Shown here one piece after another: positions 50,736 through 59,905 of a stretch of DNA of 64,000 bases (its first letter is position 1; each line of letters opens with the position of its first letter). The stretch spans positions 496,001 through 560,000 of the forward strand of contig JADJWE010000004.1 of NCBI GenBank assembly GCA_016716525.1, written 5' to 3'. A program made the position numbers and the translations under genes. The DNA comes from Candidatus Flexicrinis affinis (GTDB taxonomy: Bacteria; Chloroflexota; Anaerolineae; Aggregatilineales; Phototrophicaceae). The notes beneath the pieces are model-generated. The model searched no databases, was not told where the DNA came from, and saw only the letters and a list, made by a program, of their open reading frames with translations.

Positions 50736-51122
50736 GGGGGTGAAATAGCTTCGACAGCGGAGGTTGAGTCTGTGTGGCAAGCCGCGGCGCCCGAGGCCGC
50801 GTAAACAACGGGCAAGCACGTAAGTGCGAACAACAACACTCCGGCTTACGCCTACGCCGCCTAAGCGGCCATAACGTAAGTCGCTGACCCAAGATGGTCA
50901 GCCGTCCGTCCAGATCGTCGCCATCCGGTTTGGTTTGCGGGCGTCATAAATGATAGGCGTGCGTTCGTCTGACGCCGATAAAGGCGAACCAAGACTCATC
51001 GGCTGGCTGTCCGCGCACCGGGTCCACTGGGGTTACGGATAGCAAGACTTAACAGGGGACTACGCTTGTAGAAGCACTTGCTCGAATCTGTTGGACGCGG
51101 GGGGCAGAACCCGCCACCTCCA
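50736..51122 (+). ncRNA. ssrA: tmRNA (ssrA)
   Basis: A one-piece tmRNA of about 387 nt. The acceptor arms GGGGGTG (50736-50742) and CACCTCC (51115-51121) pair over seven bases, with a discriminator A at 51122; the CCA end is not encoded. The 5' part has the typical TTCGACAGCGG. The tag frame starts at GCG 50826 and reads ANNNTPAYAYAA before TAA (50862-50864). tmRNA with SmpB rescues stalled ribosomes. The T arm has a good GCGGG/CCCGC stem, but its loop is GGGCAGAA rather than the usual TTCRANY. smpB is not in the window. Confidence 0.95.
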
Positions 51123-51128
51123 TCGTGT

Positions 51129-51164
51129 GACCGCCCCGGCCCAATCGCAGGGGCGGTCGCATTT
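51129..51164 (+). terminator. Intrinsic terminator after ssrA
   Basis: GACCGCCCC (51129-51137) pairs with GGGGCGGTC (51150-51158), followed by GCATTTTG. It lies just ahead of the lspA start. Confidence 0.65.
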
Positions 51165-51180
51165 TGACACGGAGATTGCT

Positions 51181-51726
51181 GTGCCGAATCGTCCCGCACT
51201 GCGCCATTGGACCGTCTTCCTCGGGCTGATTGCCGCCATCATCGCGGTCGACCAGATCGCGAAGGCGCTGATCATCGCGCGCATCGCGCCCGGCCAGACG
51301 GTCGTCGTGATCGAGCCACTGGCCGACTTCTTCCGCCTCACCTTCAGTCAGAACACCGGCGCGGCTTTCGGCATGCTGCCGAGCGCAGGCTGGGTGTTTT
51401 CGGTCATCGCCGTAAGCGTGTCGATCGTCATGCTGATCGCCCATGCACGCATGGACCGCGCGGCGTGGGGCAAGCGCCTTGCGATGGCGTTCATCATCGG
51501 CGGTGCGCTCGGCAACGTGATCGACCGTGTGCGCTTCGACTACGTGATCGACTTCATCAACTACCGTATTCCGGGCGTCATCTCGAACGTCTCGAACATC
51601 GCCGACCACGCCATCGTCGCCGGCGTGATCGCGCTGCTGATCATTACGTGGCGCGCCGAAGACGAGAAGGACGCGACACAAGCCGCTGTGCCGCCCACCG
51701 ATACGCCGGACACTGCGGTCGAGTAG
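51181..51726 (+). CDS. lspA: Lipoprotein signal peptidase
   Basis: A 181-residue, four-helix aspartyl protease. AAIIAVDQIAKALIIARI, FSQNTGAAFGMLPSAGWVF, IIGGALGNVIDRVRFDYVID (first catalytic Asp in NVIDR) and SNVSNIADHAIVAGVIAL (second catalytic Asp in NIAD) are the four family blocks. It removes signal peptides from lipoproteins such as the one at 21262-22173. GTG 51181 has GGAGA upstream. The C-terminal tail is acidic and threonine-rich. Confidence 0.95.
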   Translation: MPNRPALRHWTVFLGLIAAIIAVDQIAKALIIARIAPGQTVVVIEPLADFFRLTFSQNTGAAFGMLPSAGWVFSVIAVSVSIVMLIAHARMDRAAWGKRLAMAFIIGGALGNVIDRVRFDYVIDFINYRIPGVISNVSNIADHAIVAGVIALLIITWRAEDEKDATQAAVPPTDTPDTAVE

Positions 51727-51949
51727 CGCCAATACCTCGCCTTTCCCCGTTATCCCGTTTCCCATTCCCCTAGCTAACCGCGTCTACCCGCATTCCCGCC
51801 TGCGATATATACTCGTCTCCAGTCACACTATTCGTTCGCTGAGCTTCGAGTGTGCGCCACGACGCAGAATCTGGTGCCATGCATCCGCGTGACACACAGC
51901 GCATCACTCAACACTCGACACGCATCACTTACCGTGCAGGGAGAGACCC

Positions 51950-53092
51950 GTGGATTTATTCGAGTATCAAGGCAAGCTGTACTTCAGGCAGTTTGGCATT
52001 CCGACATCGGCCGGCGAGGTCGCAGATACGGTCGACGAGGCGGTAGCCGCCGCCGAAAAGATCGGCTATCCGGTGGTGGTTAAGGCGCAAGTACAGGTCG
52101 GCGGGCGGGGCAAGGCCGGCGGTATCAAGCTGGCCGACAGCCCCGACGAGGTCCGCCTGCACGCCGGCAACATCCTCGGCATGGACATCAAGGGCCACGT
52201 CGTGCGCCGGCTGTGGATCGAGAAGGCGTCCGACATCGCCGAAGAATACTACGCGTCGTTCACGCTCGACCGGTCGCGCAAGCAGCACATGGGCATGCTC
52301 TCGGCACAGGGCGGCGTCGATATCGAGGCGGTAGCGGCGAAGGACCCGGACGCGATCGCGCTGCTGTACGTCAACCCGTACAAGGGCATCACCGAGGAGG
52401 CCGTGCGCGATTGGGTCGCCCGCGCCAAGCTCAACCCGGCCGCGACCGAAGGCACGGTCGAGATTCTGCTCAAGCTGTACCGCTGCTTCAAGGACGGCGA
52501 CTGCGATCTGGCAGAGATCAACCCGCTGATCCTGACCACCGACGGTGTCGTGCGCGCGCTGGATGCGAAGGTGAGTCTCGACAACGCCGCCGAAGACCGT
52601 CATCCCGAGTGGGAGGCGTTCAAGGGCCTCGAGGTCATGGACGAGCGCGAGCGCCTCGCCAAAGAGAAGGACTTGCAGTACGTGGGCCTGTCCGGCACGG
52701 TTGGGATCATCGCCAACGGCGCCGGCCTCGCCATGAGCACGGTCGACATCGTCAATCAGGTCGGCGGCGCGCCGGCCAACTTCCTCGACATTGGCGGCGG
52801 CGCGAATGCGGAAGTCGTCGCCAACGCGCTCACGGTCATCAACACCGACCCCAACGTCAAGTCGATCCTGATCAACATCTTCGGCGGCATCACCCGCTGT
52901 GACGAGGTCGCGCGCGGAATCGTGCAGGCGCTCGACATGATCGAACACACCGCGCCGATCATCATCCGCCTCGACGGCACCAACGCGCCGGAAGGCCGCG
53001 CCATCCTCGAACAGCACGAGAGCGACACGCTCCGCATGCTGCCTGACATGCTTACCGCGGCCAAGCAGGCCGTCGCGACCGCCGCCCAGTAG
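51950..53092 (+). CDS. sucC: Succinate-CoA ligase, beta subunit
   Basis: A 380-residue ATP-grasp subunit. MDLFEYQGKLYFRQFGIPTS opens it, then VVVKAQVQVGGRGKAGGIKL, ARAKLNPAATEG and CDLAEINPLILT, and the C-terminal FLDIGGGANAEVV and NIFGGITRCDEVARG. With SucD it interconverts succinyl-CoA and succinate with ATP/GTP in the TCA cycle. GTG 51950 has GGGAGAG upstream. TATACT at 51808-51813 could be a -10, but no -35 is clear. sucD follows 19 nt later. Confidence 0.97.
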   Translation: MDLFEYQGKLYFRQFGIPTSAGEVADTVDEAVAAAEKIGYPVVVKAQVQVGGRGKAGGIKLADSPDEVRLHAGNILGMDIKGHVVRRLWIEKASDIAEEYYASFTLDRSRKQHMGMLSAQGGVDIEAVAAKDPDAIALLYVNPYKGITEEAVRDWVARAKLNPAATEGTVEILLKLYRCFKDGDCDLAEINPLILTTDGVVRALDAKVSLDNAAEDRHPEWEAFKGLEVMDERERLAKEKDLQYVGLSGTVGIIANGAGLAMSTVDIVNQVGGAPANFLDIGGGANAEVVANALTVINTDPNVKSILINIFGGITRCDEVARGIVQALDMIEHTAPIIIRLDGTNAPEGRAILEQHESDTLRMLPDMLTAAKQAVATAAQ

Positions 53093-53111
53093 CTCACGGA
53101 GACAACGACAC

Positions 53112-53990
53112 ATGGCAATTTGGCTGACAGAGAAGAACAAGGTCGTCGTGCAGGGGCTGACCGGCAAGCAAGGGCAGTTCTACGGCCTGATGAACCGCGA
53201 CTACGGCACGAAGATTGTCGCCGGCACCAACCCGAAGAAGGCTGGCACCGACATTGATGGGATCCCCATTTTCGCCACTGTCGCGGATGCGATGGCCGCG
53301 ACCGGCGCGGATACATCCTTTATCATCGTGCCGCCGGCACTGTGCAAGGGTGCCATCATGGAGGCCGCCGACGCCGGTATCAAGTTCATCGTGTGCGTTA
53401 CCGAACACATCCCGGCGCAGGATCAGGCGTGGATATACAACTGGCTCAAGGCGAACCATCCGAACACGCGCATGCTCGGCCCCAACTGCGCCGGCATTCT
53501 TTCGCCGGGCAAGGCGAACATCGGCTTTACGCCAACCTCGGTGAGCAAGCCCGGCCCGGTCGGTGTCGTAAGCCGGTCAGGCACGCTGGCGTATCAGGCG
53601 TTGTATGAGCTGACTGTCAGCGACATCGGACAGTCGACCTGCGTCGGCATCGGGGGCGACCCCGTCCCCGGCACCAGCTTCATCGACGTGCTGCAGGCCT
53701 TCGAAAACGACCCCGAAACCAGCGCGATCGTGATGATCGGCGAAATTGGCGGCACGGCGGAAGAGGAGGCGGCCGAGTTCATCAAGCACAACGTGAGCAA
53801 GCCGGTCGTGAGCTACATTGCGGGCGTCACCGCGCCTCCGGGTAAGAAGATGGGCCACGCCGGCGCGATCGTCACCGGCAACAAGGGGACGGCCAAGGCC
53901 AAGATGGAAGCCCTGACCGCCGCCGGCGCGTTCGTCGCGCAGAACCCGACCGAGATCGGCGGATTGGTGAAACAGGCGCTCGGCCTGTAA
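53112..53990 (+). CDS. sucD: Succinate-CoA ligase, alpha subunit
   Basis: A 292-residue protein with a CoA-binding Rossmann domain (VVVQGLTGKQGQFYGLMNRD, VAGTNPKKAGTDIDGIPIFA), the GPNCAGILSPGKANIGF loop, and the phosphohistidine segment KKMGHAGAIVTGNKGTAKAK. It forms the alpha part of the succinyl-CoA synthetase with the upstream sucC. ATG 53112 has GGAG upstream. Confidence 0.97.
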   Translation: MAIWLTEKNKVVVQGLTGKQGQFYGLMNRDYGTKIVAGTNPKKAGTDIDGIPIFATVADAMAATGADTSFIIVPPALCKGAIMEAADAGIKFIVCVTEHIPAQDQAWIYNWLKANHPNTRMLGPNCAGILSPGKANIGFTPTSVSKPGPVGVVSRSGTLAYQALYELTVSDIGQSTCVGIGGDPVPGTSFIDVLQAFENDPETSAIVMIGEIGGTAEEEAAEFIKHNVSKPVVSYIAGVTAPPGKKMGHAGAIVTGNKGTAKAKMEALTAAGAFVAQNPTEIGGLVKQALGL

Positions 53991-54002
53991 GGCGGAGCGT
54001 TG

Positions 54003-54447
54003 AGTGCCGGGTGATGAGTCGTGAGTGGGGTGCCGTGTCGCACGGTGTCCATGCGCGGCGGACACGGCGGTGCCGTGTCCCTACGCATGAATTCGCGATG
54101 ACAGAATCACGGGCGTTGTCGATTGCCCTTCACCCCTCTCCCCTTGACGACCAACGGGAGCACCGCAGGTCCGGAGAGGGGTCACGGGTGAGGGGGACGC
54201 CGCACCACGGGCGACCCGCCGGGTCGCCTCTACAATCGTACGTGCGTGATGCCTATTTCCCTCTCCCCCAGGGAGAGGGGTTAGGGGTGAGGGCCCCACG
54301 GACACGGCGGTGCCGTGTCCCTACGCACGGTTTCTCAACCACACCCGCGCCGTCCAATGCCTTTCTCCCCTCTCCCCTTGAGGGAGAGGGGCCGGGGGTG
54401 AGGGGTGCACTTCCTCATCACTCATCACTCACTACTCATCACTTCCC
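54003..54447. repeat. Repeat-filled intergenic region: GTAGGG palindromes, CCCCTCTCCC inverted repeats, CACTCATCACT units
   Basis: The 463-base gap after sucD holds no gene. GTAGGG-family copies lie at 54060-54084, 54209-54233 and 54300-54324; the first and last are the same subtype. Inverted pairs built on CACCCCTCTCC and GGAGAGGGGT-N-A-N-GGGTGAGG lie at about 54128-54193, 54259-54296 and 54362-54410. ACTCATCACTCACTACTCATC units lie at 54414-54447. Confidence 0.8.
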
Positions 54448-54453
54448 ACTTTC

Positions 54454-55116
54454 ATGAGTGCTCGTGTTCGCGTTCTCATCATCCTGCTCGGTGCCGTCAT
54501 CGTCATCGGCGCGTTTGCGTTCCCAGTGTGGTTCCCGCTCACTCTCGATCCGTCGGAGATCGTGCTGTTTCCCGAGATCCCCGAGTCGCTCCAGGACGAA
54601 TTCGAGGCACTGCCCGCCGACCGCCGCGATAACTATCTGGAGCTGCGCGACGAGGACGTGCGGATCGCCGCCAACATGGCTGCATTCGCGCTTCAGCCGC
54701 CGCGCGTGGTGCCGGAGGACGAGCAGGCCAACCCGGAACGCAGCGGTCAGGTGGCGATCCGCGACGGCGAGTTCGAGACGATCACGCCCAACCGCAGCGC
54801 GCAGGGGACGATCACGCTGTACGAACTTCCGGATGGAAGCCGGTACCTGTGGCTTCAGGACTTCTCGGTCATTCCCGGCCCGGGGCTGCGGTTGTTCCTG
54901 TCCGACCTTGACGGGGCGATGCTTGAAGAGCTGCTCAATGACGACGAACCGGGCGACTTTCGCCTCAGCCTGAACGAACTGCTGCTCGACCCGCTGCGCT
55001 ATGACGTCGGCAATCAGGCTTACGACGTCCCGCGCGAGGCCGACCTCGGCCGCTATTCGAGCGTCATCATCTACTCGACCGAGCTCGACGTGCTGTACAG
55101 CTTTGCGGAGTGGTAA
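54454..55116 (+). CDS. Membrane-anchored DM13-domain protein
   Basis: A 220-residue protein. One N-terminal helix (VLIILLGAVIVIGAFAFPVW) anchors or exports it. Residues 105-220 match the DM13 domain, proposed to be redox-related (GTITLYELPDGSRYLWLQDF, PGPGLRLFLSDLDGAMLEEL, YSSVIIYSTELDVLYSFAEW). The usual DM13 cysteine is not obvious. The serine hydrolase gene follows 64 nt later and may be unrelated. Confidence 0.75.
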   Translation: MSARVRVLIILLGAVIVIGAFAFPVWFPLTLDPSEIVLFPEIPESLQDEFEALPADRRDNYLELRDEDVRIAANMAAFALQPPRVVPEDEQANPERSGQVAIRDGEFETITPNRSAQGTITLYELPDGSRYLWLQDFSVIPGPGLRLFLSDLDGAMLEELLNDDEPGDFRLSLNELLLDPLRYDVGNQAYDVPREADLGRYSSVIIYSTELDVLYSFAEW

Positions 55117-55180
55117 GCATCACAACCGCCTCGGCTGCCGCACGTACTTTTGTTGGAGCGACCCAAAGGAGAACTCCCTA

Positions 55181-57184
55181 ATGAAGCGAACTCGCAATGC
55201 GCCGTCGATCGCACGTCTTCCGCTGGCGTTTGTGCTCACGCTTGTAGCCGCCGTGCTGATGGCCCCAGGCGTTTTGGCGCAAGGCGAGACGACGTACACC
55301 GCGCCGGATGGCGGCTGGACTGTCCCGGTGCCCGGCGGGTGGACGACGACCGAAGGTGAGGGCTATGTTCAGTTCTCAAGCGGCGACGGCATGGACCTGT
55401 TTGTGCTGACGTTTCCTGACGGCGACGTCGAGGACATCGCACCGGAGGCGTGGGCACTAGTCGATTCGGAATTCGACCTGACCTACGAGCCGAACAACGT
55501 TCAGCGCATCACCGACGAAGTGCTGCTGCAAGGCTACGACAGCGCCGGCGTCATCACCTACGCCAATGGAACAGGCGCCGACGGCAAGATTGTTCAAGCT
55601 GCGGTTCAGTCGTTCAATGGCACCGCCTATGTCATCCTGATCGACACCGACCTACCGACCCTTCAGCGGCGAGTCGCCCAGCTACAGATCTTCTCGACGG
55701 GTTTCCTTCCCGCGGGCTTTGGCGCTGATGACCTGAGCGCCGCCGAGGTCGTCCCATTCGACACAGACTTCTTCGAGGAGGTGGACGCGTTCGTCGCAGA
55801 CGCACACGATCGACTGAACGTCGACTCTGTCGCGTATGCTGTCGTGCGCGACGGCGAAATCGTCCATACAGCCGGTTTCGGGACGCAGGTCGACGGCGAT
55901 CCGGTGACCGCAGACACGCACTTCATGATCGGGTCGATCACCAAGACGATGACCACGCTGCTGATGGCGCAGGCCATCGACCAAGGTGCGTTCACGTGGG
56001 AGACGCCGGTGATCGAGATCGACCCGGCGTTCGCCGTTGCCGATCCGGAAATTTCCGCCCAGCTCACGATGTCCAATCTGGTGTGTGCCTGCACGGGCGT
56101 GCCCCGGCGCGACTACGAGCTGATTTATAACCCGGCCGTGCCCGCCGACGAGATCCTCGCACAGCTTGAGACGTTCGAGTTCTTCACGGGCTTCGGCGAG
56201 GCATTCCAGTACAGCAACCAGCTCGTCGCCGCTGCCGGATACGAGACCGCCCGCGCGCTCGACCCGGACGCCGACGATCTGCTCGACGCGTACATCGCGC
56301 TGGTGCAGGACGGCATCTTCGGGCCGGTCGGCATGACCGAAACGACCTTCGACTTTGACGCCATCGCCGCAGGCGAGCGCTACTCCCTGCCTTACGGGCG
56401 CGGCGCGTTGGAGTATGAACCGCTCTCGATCGAGACCGAATCATTCTTGCTCTCGGTTGCGCCTGCCGGCGCGGCATGGTCGACTGCCAACGACATGGCG
56501 TCGTATCTCGTCATGCTGATGAACGGCGGCGTTACTGCCGACGGCACCCGAGTCGTCAGCGAAGAAGGGCTGGCGCGGGTGCAAACGCCACAGGTGTCGA
56601 TCGACTCGAACACGTCCTACGGGCTTGGCTGGATACTGGGCGAGTACAAGGAAGTGCCGGTGTACTTCCACGATGGCAACACGCTTGGCTATTCCGCATC
56701 GATGACGTACATGCCCGACAAGGGCATCGGTATCGTCGTGCTGGTCAACCAGCAGGGATCGAGCGCGCCCGGCCTGATAGCCTCCAACTTCTACAGCCTT
56801 GCATTGGCCGATCCGGAACCGGACGCCGCAGGAACACTCGACTTTATCGTGACGACCACCGCGGACAACGTCGCCAAAGCGGAAGACACGGTGATCCGGA
56901 CGTTCGACGCGGAGGTAGTCGGGCAGTTTGCGGGTACGTATGCCAACCCGGTGCTGGGTGAGATCACGCTAACCGTAACCGACGACAATGGGGTGACGTT
57001 CGATGCAGGCGAGTTCGTCACCGCGCTGTGGCGTTCGACCGAGCAGGACGACCCCGAAGTGTACTTCATGGCCGACCCGCCGCTCACCGGCGACCGCGTG
57101 CGCCTCGCGCTCGGCGAGGATGGAGATCCGCGTGTCGTTGTCGGGCTCGGGTTGACGGAGTACGTATTCACGCTGACGAAATAG
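55181..57184 (+). CDS. Secreted class C beta-lactamase-like serine hydrolase
   Basis: A 667-residue protein with a signal peptide (LPLAFVLTLVAAVLMAPGVL). Residues 35-180 are a beta-rich N-domain (YTAPDGGWTVPVPGGWTTTE). Residues 200-560 are the beta-lactamase/DD-peptidase fold: S-x-x-K in FMIGSITKTMTTL, Y-x-N in FQYSNQLVAAAG, and H-x-G in YFHDGNTLGYSASM. The C-terminal 100 residues are another beta domain. Such proteins are often peptidases or esterases rather than antibiotic resistance factors. ATG 55181 has AAAGGAG upstream. Confidence 0.9.
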   Translation: MKRTRNAPSIARLPLAFVLTLVAAVLMAPGVLAQGETTYTAPDGGWTVPVPGGWTTTEGEGYVQFSSGDGMDLFVLTFPDGDVEDIAPEAWALVDSEFDLTYEPNNVQRITDEVLLQGYDSAGVITYANGTGADGKIVQAAVQSFNGTAYVILIDTDLPTLQRRVAQLQIFSTGFLPAGFGADDLSAAEVVPFDTDFFEEVDAFVADAHDRLNVDSVAYAVVRDGEIVHTAGFGTQVDGDPVTADTHFMIGSITKTMTTLLMAQAIDQGAFTWETPVIEIDPAFAVADPEISAQLTMSNLVCACTGVPRRDYELIYNPAVPADEILAQLETFEFFTGFGEAFQYSNQLVAAAGYETARALDPDADDLLDAYIALVQDGIFGPVGMTETTFDFDAIAAGERYSLPYGRGALEYEPLSIETESFLLSVAPAGAAWSTANDMASYLVMLMNGGVTADGTRVVSEEGLARVQTPQVSIDSNTSYGLGWILGEYKEVPVYFHDGNTLGYSASMTYMPDKGIGIVVLVNQQGSSAPGLIASNFYSLALADPEPDAAGTLDFIVTTTADNVAKAEDTVIRTFDAEVVGQFAGTYANPVLGEITLTVTDDNGVTFDAGEFVTALWRSTEQDDPEVYFMADPPLTGDRVRLALGEDGDPRVVVGLGLTEYVFTLTK

Positions 57185-57233
57185 CGGACGCTCCGCCCGC
57201 TACTTCGTCGCAGGCGTCACCCCACATGCAATC

Positions 57234-57272
57234 CCCCTCGCCCCTTATGCCATAGGCTAAAGGGGCGAGGGG
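57234..57272. terminator. Long stem-loop between convergent genes
   Basis: CCCCTCGCCCCTT (57234-57246) pairs with AAGGGGCGAGGGG (57260-57272). There is no T run, so it could be a repeat of the CCCCTC type as well as a terminator. Confidence 0.5.
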
Positions 57273-57279
57273 AATAGCG

Positions 57280-57858
57280 CTATTCGCGCCCGTACAGCAG
57301 TTCCTGCACCATTTCGTCGATCGACTTGTCGAGCGTGTAGACCGTCCGTGTCGCCAGCAGTGCGTTGGATGGGTGCGTGAGGAACGTACGGTTCATTGCC
57401 ATGATCCCGCGGATCGACGTTTCTGCCATGTCCGGCTCGGACTCGCGCAGGCGGCGTTCGAGTTCCGCGGCGGATACCTCAACATCCGGCGACGGCAGCA
57501 GCAGAATCACGTGCGGAAACGGCAAAAGCGCGATCTTGGCGCGCTCGAAAAGCGCCGGATCGTTATAGTACGAGTGCCCTGCGCCGAACGCGATCACGTG
57601 GTCGGTCGGGTAATCTTGCAGCACGCGCTCGACGCCGTACACGTCGAACGGCCGCCAGTACTGGGCCAGTTCGACAATACCGCCATGCTGGCGGTGCGCG
57701 TCGGCGAGTCCCGGATCGTAGCCGATCTCGGCGTAGTAACCCCAACGCAGCTTGTCGAGATCGAGCCAAGGCCAGCCCATGGCCTCGGCCAGCGCCTGAG
57801 CGAGGGTGGTCTTGCCGGCCTTGCTCGGACCGATCAGGATGATGCTGGGAAGCGGCAC
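57280..57858 (-). CDS. Shikimate-kinase-like P-loop protein
   Basis: A 192-residue small kinase. IILIGPSKAGKTTLAQALAE is the Walker A, and WPWLDLDKLRWGYYAEIGYD follows. VIAFGAGHSYYNDPALFERA replaces the shikimate-kinase substrate block, and LLLPSPDVEVSAAELERRLR is the lid-like region. Shikimate as substrate is doubtful. GTG 57858 lies 4 nt after the aldo/keto reductase gene, so the two are an operon. Confidence 0.78.
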   Translation of the reverse strand: MPLPSIILIGPSKAGKTTLAQALAEAMGWPWLDLDKLRWGYYAEIGYDPGLADAHRQHGGIVELAQYWRPFDVYGVERVLQDYPTDHVIAFGAGHSYYNDPALFERAKIALLPFPHVILLLPSPDVEVSAAELERRLRESEPDMAETSIRGIMAMNRTFLTHPSNALLATRTVYTLDKSIDEMVQELLYGRE

Positions 57859-57862
57859 GCGA

Positions 57863-58846
57863 TCAGCCGTGCCCCAGTACCGGATGCGGCACGTATGGCG
57901 CCTCGAGTTCAGCGATGTCCTCGGCGGTCAGCTTGACGTCTAGCGCCGCGATCAGCTCGTCAAGTTGATGGATTTTGCTGGCGCCGATGATCGGGCTGTG
58001 GATGCCGGGCTTGTGCAGCATCCACGCCAGCGCGATCTGCGCCGGTTTCACGCCGTACCGGTCCGCCACCGCCAGCACCGCGTCCAGCACGCCGAAGTCG
58101 GCGTCTTCGAAGTACATATTGTGCGCGTAATCGTCGGTAGTCGAGCGGGTCGTCGCGCCGCCCTTGTCACGCGTGCGGTTACCGGCGAGGAACCCGCGCG
58201 CCAACGGACTCCACGGGATGACGCCGATCCCCTGATCGATGCAAAGCGGGATCATCTCGCGCTCTTCCTCGCGGTAGATGAGGTTGTAGTGGTTCTGCAT
58301 CGACACGAACTTGGCCCAGCCGTTTCGCTCGCTGATCGCCATCGCCTGCATGAACTGCCACGCGTACATGCTGCTCGCGCCGATATAACGCGCTTTGCCT
58401 GCTCGCACGACATCGTTGAGCGCGTCGAGCGTCTCTTCGATCGGCGTGTCGTAGTCCCAGCGGTGAATCTGGTAGAGATCGACGTAGTCCATACGCAGGC
58501 GGCGCAGGCTGGCGTCGATGCTGTCCATGATGTGCTTGCGCGAGAGGCCGCGTTGGTTCGGGCCGGGGCCCATCGCGTTGTACACCTTCGTGGCGACCAC
58601 GACCTCGTCGCGGTTGGGGAACAGCTCGCGCATCAACGTGCCGGTGACCTCCTCGCTGACGCCGACCGAGTACATATCGGCCGTGTCGTAGAAGTTGACG
58701 CCGGCCTCGGCAGCGCGTGTGACGATCGGCCGGGCCTCGTCGATGCCGAGGATCCACTTGCGCCAGTTCGGGTCGCCGTAGGTCATCATACCGAGGCAGA
58801 TGCGTGAGACCTTCATACCGGTTTTGCCTAGCCGGACGTATTCCAT
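57863..58846 (-). CDS. Aldo/keto reductase
   Basis: A 327-residue TIM-barrel NADPH oxidoreductase. The tetrad is visible: Asp and Tyr in NFYDTADMYSVG, Lys in VVVATKVYNAM, and His in YQIHRWDYDTP. GVIPWSPLARGFLAG and SPIIGASKIHQLDELIAALD are cofactor blocks. Its closest type is the YajO/Tas-like group; the substrate is unknown. ATG 58846 has GGAGG upstream. Confidence 0.94.
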   Translation of the reverse strand: MEYVRLGKTGMKVSRICLGMMTYGDPNWRKWILGIDEARPIVTRAAEAGVNFYDTADMYSVGVSEEVTGTLMRELFPNRDEVVVATKVYNAMGPGPNQRGLSRKHIMDSIDASLRRLRMDYVDLYQIHRWDYDTPIEETLDALNDVVRAGKARYIGASSMYAWQFMQAMAISERNGWAKFVSMQNHYNLIYREEEREMIPLCIDQGIGVIPWSPLARGFLAGNRTRDKGGATTRSTTDDYAHNMYFEDADFGVLDAVLAVADRYGVKPAQIALAWMLHKPGIHSPIIGASKIHQLDELIAALDVKLTAEDIAELEAPYVPHPVLGHG

Positions 58847-59086
58847 GGGGTTTCCTCCGCGTCGTGGTTAAACCGTGACGGCTATTGTACCGCGCACAAA
58901 TCAGCTCAAAAGTCGGCAACCTGTGTCAGGTTCCGCTTGCCACTTCGGCGCTGTGCCGTTAAGCTCTTCTGCTCTCTAGCCGGGTAACTGCCTGTCGAAC
59001 TTTCGCACGATTGGCATCTACGCTTAACCATCCGTTTATCACAGTCCGCTAGGCTTCAGTCCGTTGACACAAACCGAGGGTGTCTC

Positions 59087-59836
59087 TTGACGAATCAACC
59101 GATGGGTCGTGCCGATCTGCACATCCACACATCTGCGTCAGATGGCTCGATGAACGTGCGCGAGCTGCTCGATCATGTCGCCAAGGCAGGCACTCTCGAC
59201 GTGATCGCCATTACCGACCATGACCGGCTCGACGCCAGCGTATGGGCGTTCGACCGGCGCGACCGCTACCCGTTCGACATCGTGCCGGGCGTCGAGGTTA
59301 GCACGGCCGAGGGGCACATGCTGGCGCTGTGGGTGACCGAGCCCGTGCCTTCCGGTCTGTCGATGGCGGAGACCGCCGCGGCGATCCACGAGCAGAACGG
59401 TGTCGCGATTCTGGCGCACCCGTTCTTCACGCAGATGGGCGACACACGGCGCGCGGCACGCGTCTACCGGCGCGATCCCGCGTACTTGCTGCACGCGGGG
59501 CTGGATGGGCTGGAGACCTTCAACGGCAGCGTCATACTTCCCGGCAGCAATGCAGTCGCCGCGTGCGTTGCCCGCCTGCTCGGCCTCGGCATGACCGGCG
59601 GCAGCGACGCCCATTCGCTGAGCGCAGTAGGAACCGCAATCACGCATTTCAAGGGGCGGACCGCGGACGATTTGAGGAATGCGCTGCTGCACCGCCAAAC
59701 ACGTGCTGTCGGCCGGCCATGGCCGCTGCGTGCACACATCAAGTTCGTTGCGGACTTCATCGCCCGGCGCGGAAGAATCCTGTTGGACGAGTTCGACGGC
59801 GACGACAAGCCGGAGCGCGAAACGGCCACGATCTAG
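59087..59836 (+). CDS. PHP-domain phosphoesterase
   Basis: A 249-residue PHP protein. ADLHIHTSASDGSMNVRELL holds the first H-x-H, VIAITDHDRLDAS the D-H, PGVEVSTAEGHML the Glu, VAILAHPFFTQMG the next His, and TGGSDAHSLSAVG the final D-x-H. These bind up to three metals. Relatives cleave nucleotides or 3',5'-bisphosphates. The start is TTG 59087 with GAGGG upstream; ATG 59102 is an alternative. Confidence 0.92.
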   Translation: MTNQPMGRADLHIHTSASDGSMNVRELLDHVAKAGTLDVIAITDHDRLDASVWAFDRRDRYPFDIVPGVEVSTAEGHMLALWVTEPVPSGLSMAETAAAIHEQNGVAILAHPFFTQMGDTRRAARVYRRDPAYLLHAGLDGLETFNGSVILPGSNAVAACVARLLGLGMTGGSDAHSLSAVGTAITHFKGRTADDLRNALLHRQTRAVGRPWPLRAHIKFVADFIARRGRILLDEFDGDDKPERETATI

Positions 59837-59844
59837 CCTCGTGC

Positions 59845-59872
59845 TTGAGCCCATGGGGCAGCGCGGTACAAT
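59845..59872 (+). promoter_or_regulatory. Promoter of mgsA
   Basis: TTGAGC (59845-59850), a 16-bp spacer and TACAAT (59867-59872), 34 nt before ATG 59906. Confidence 0.6.
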
Positions 59873-59905
59873 CGGGGGCGTGCCGCGCTGACGGAACCTT
59901 TATCC

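Noticed and set aside
55181..57184. Antibiotic-resistance beta-lactamase
   Set aside because: The S-x-x-K, Y-x-N and H-x-G motifs place it in the broad class C serine hydrolase group, but the extra N- and C-terminal beta domains and the H-x-G variant point to a peptidase or esterase. Resistance cannot be claimed.
57280..57858. Shikimate kinase (aroK)
   Set aside because: Only the P-loop region agrees; the shikimate-binding block is replaced and no other aro gene is nearby, so I kept a general P-loop kinase call.
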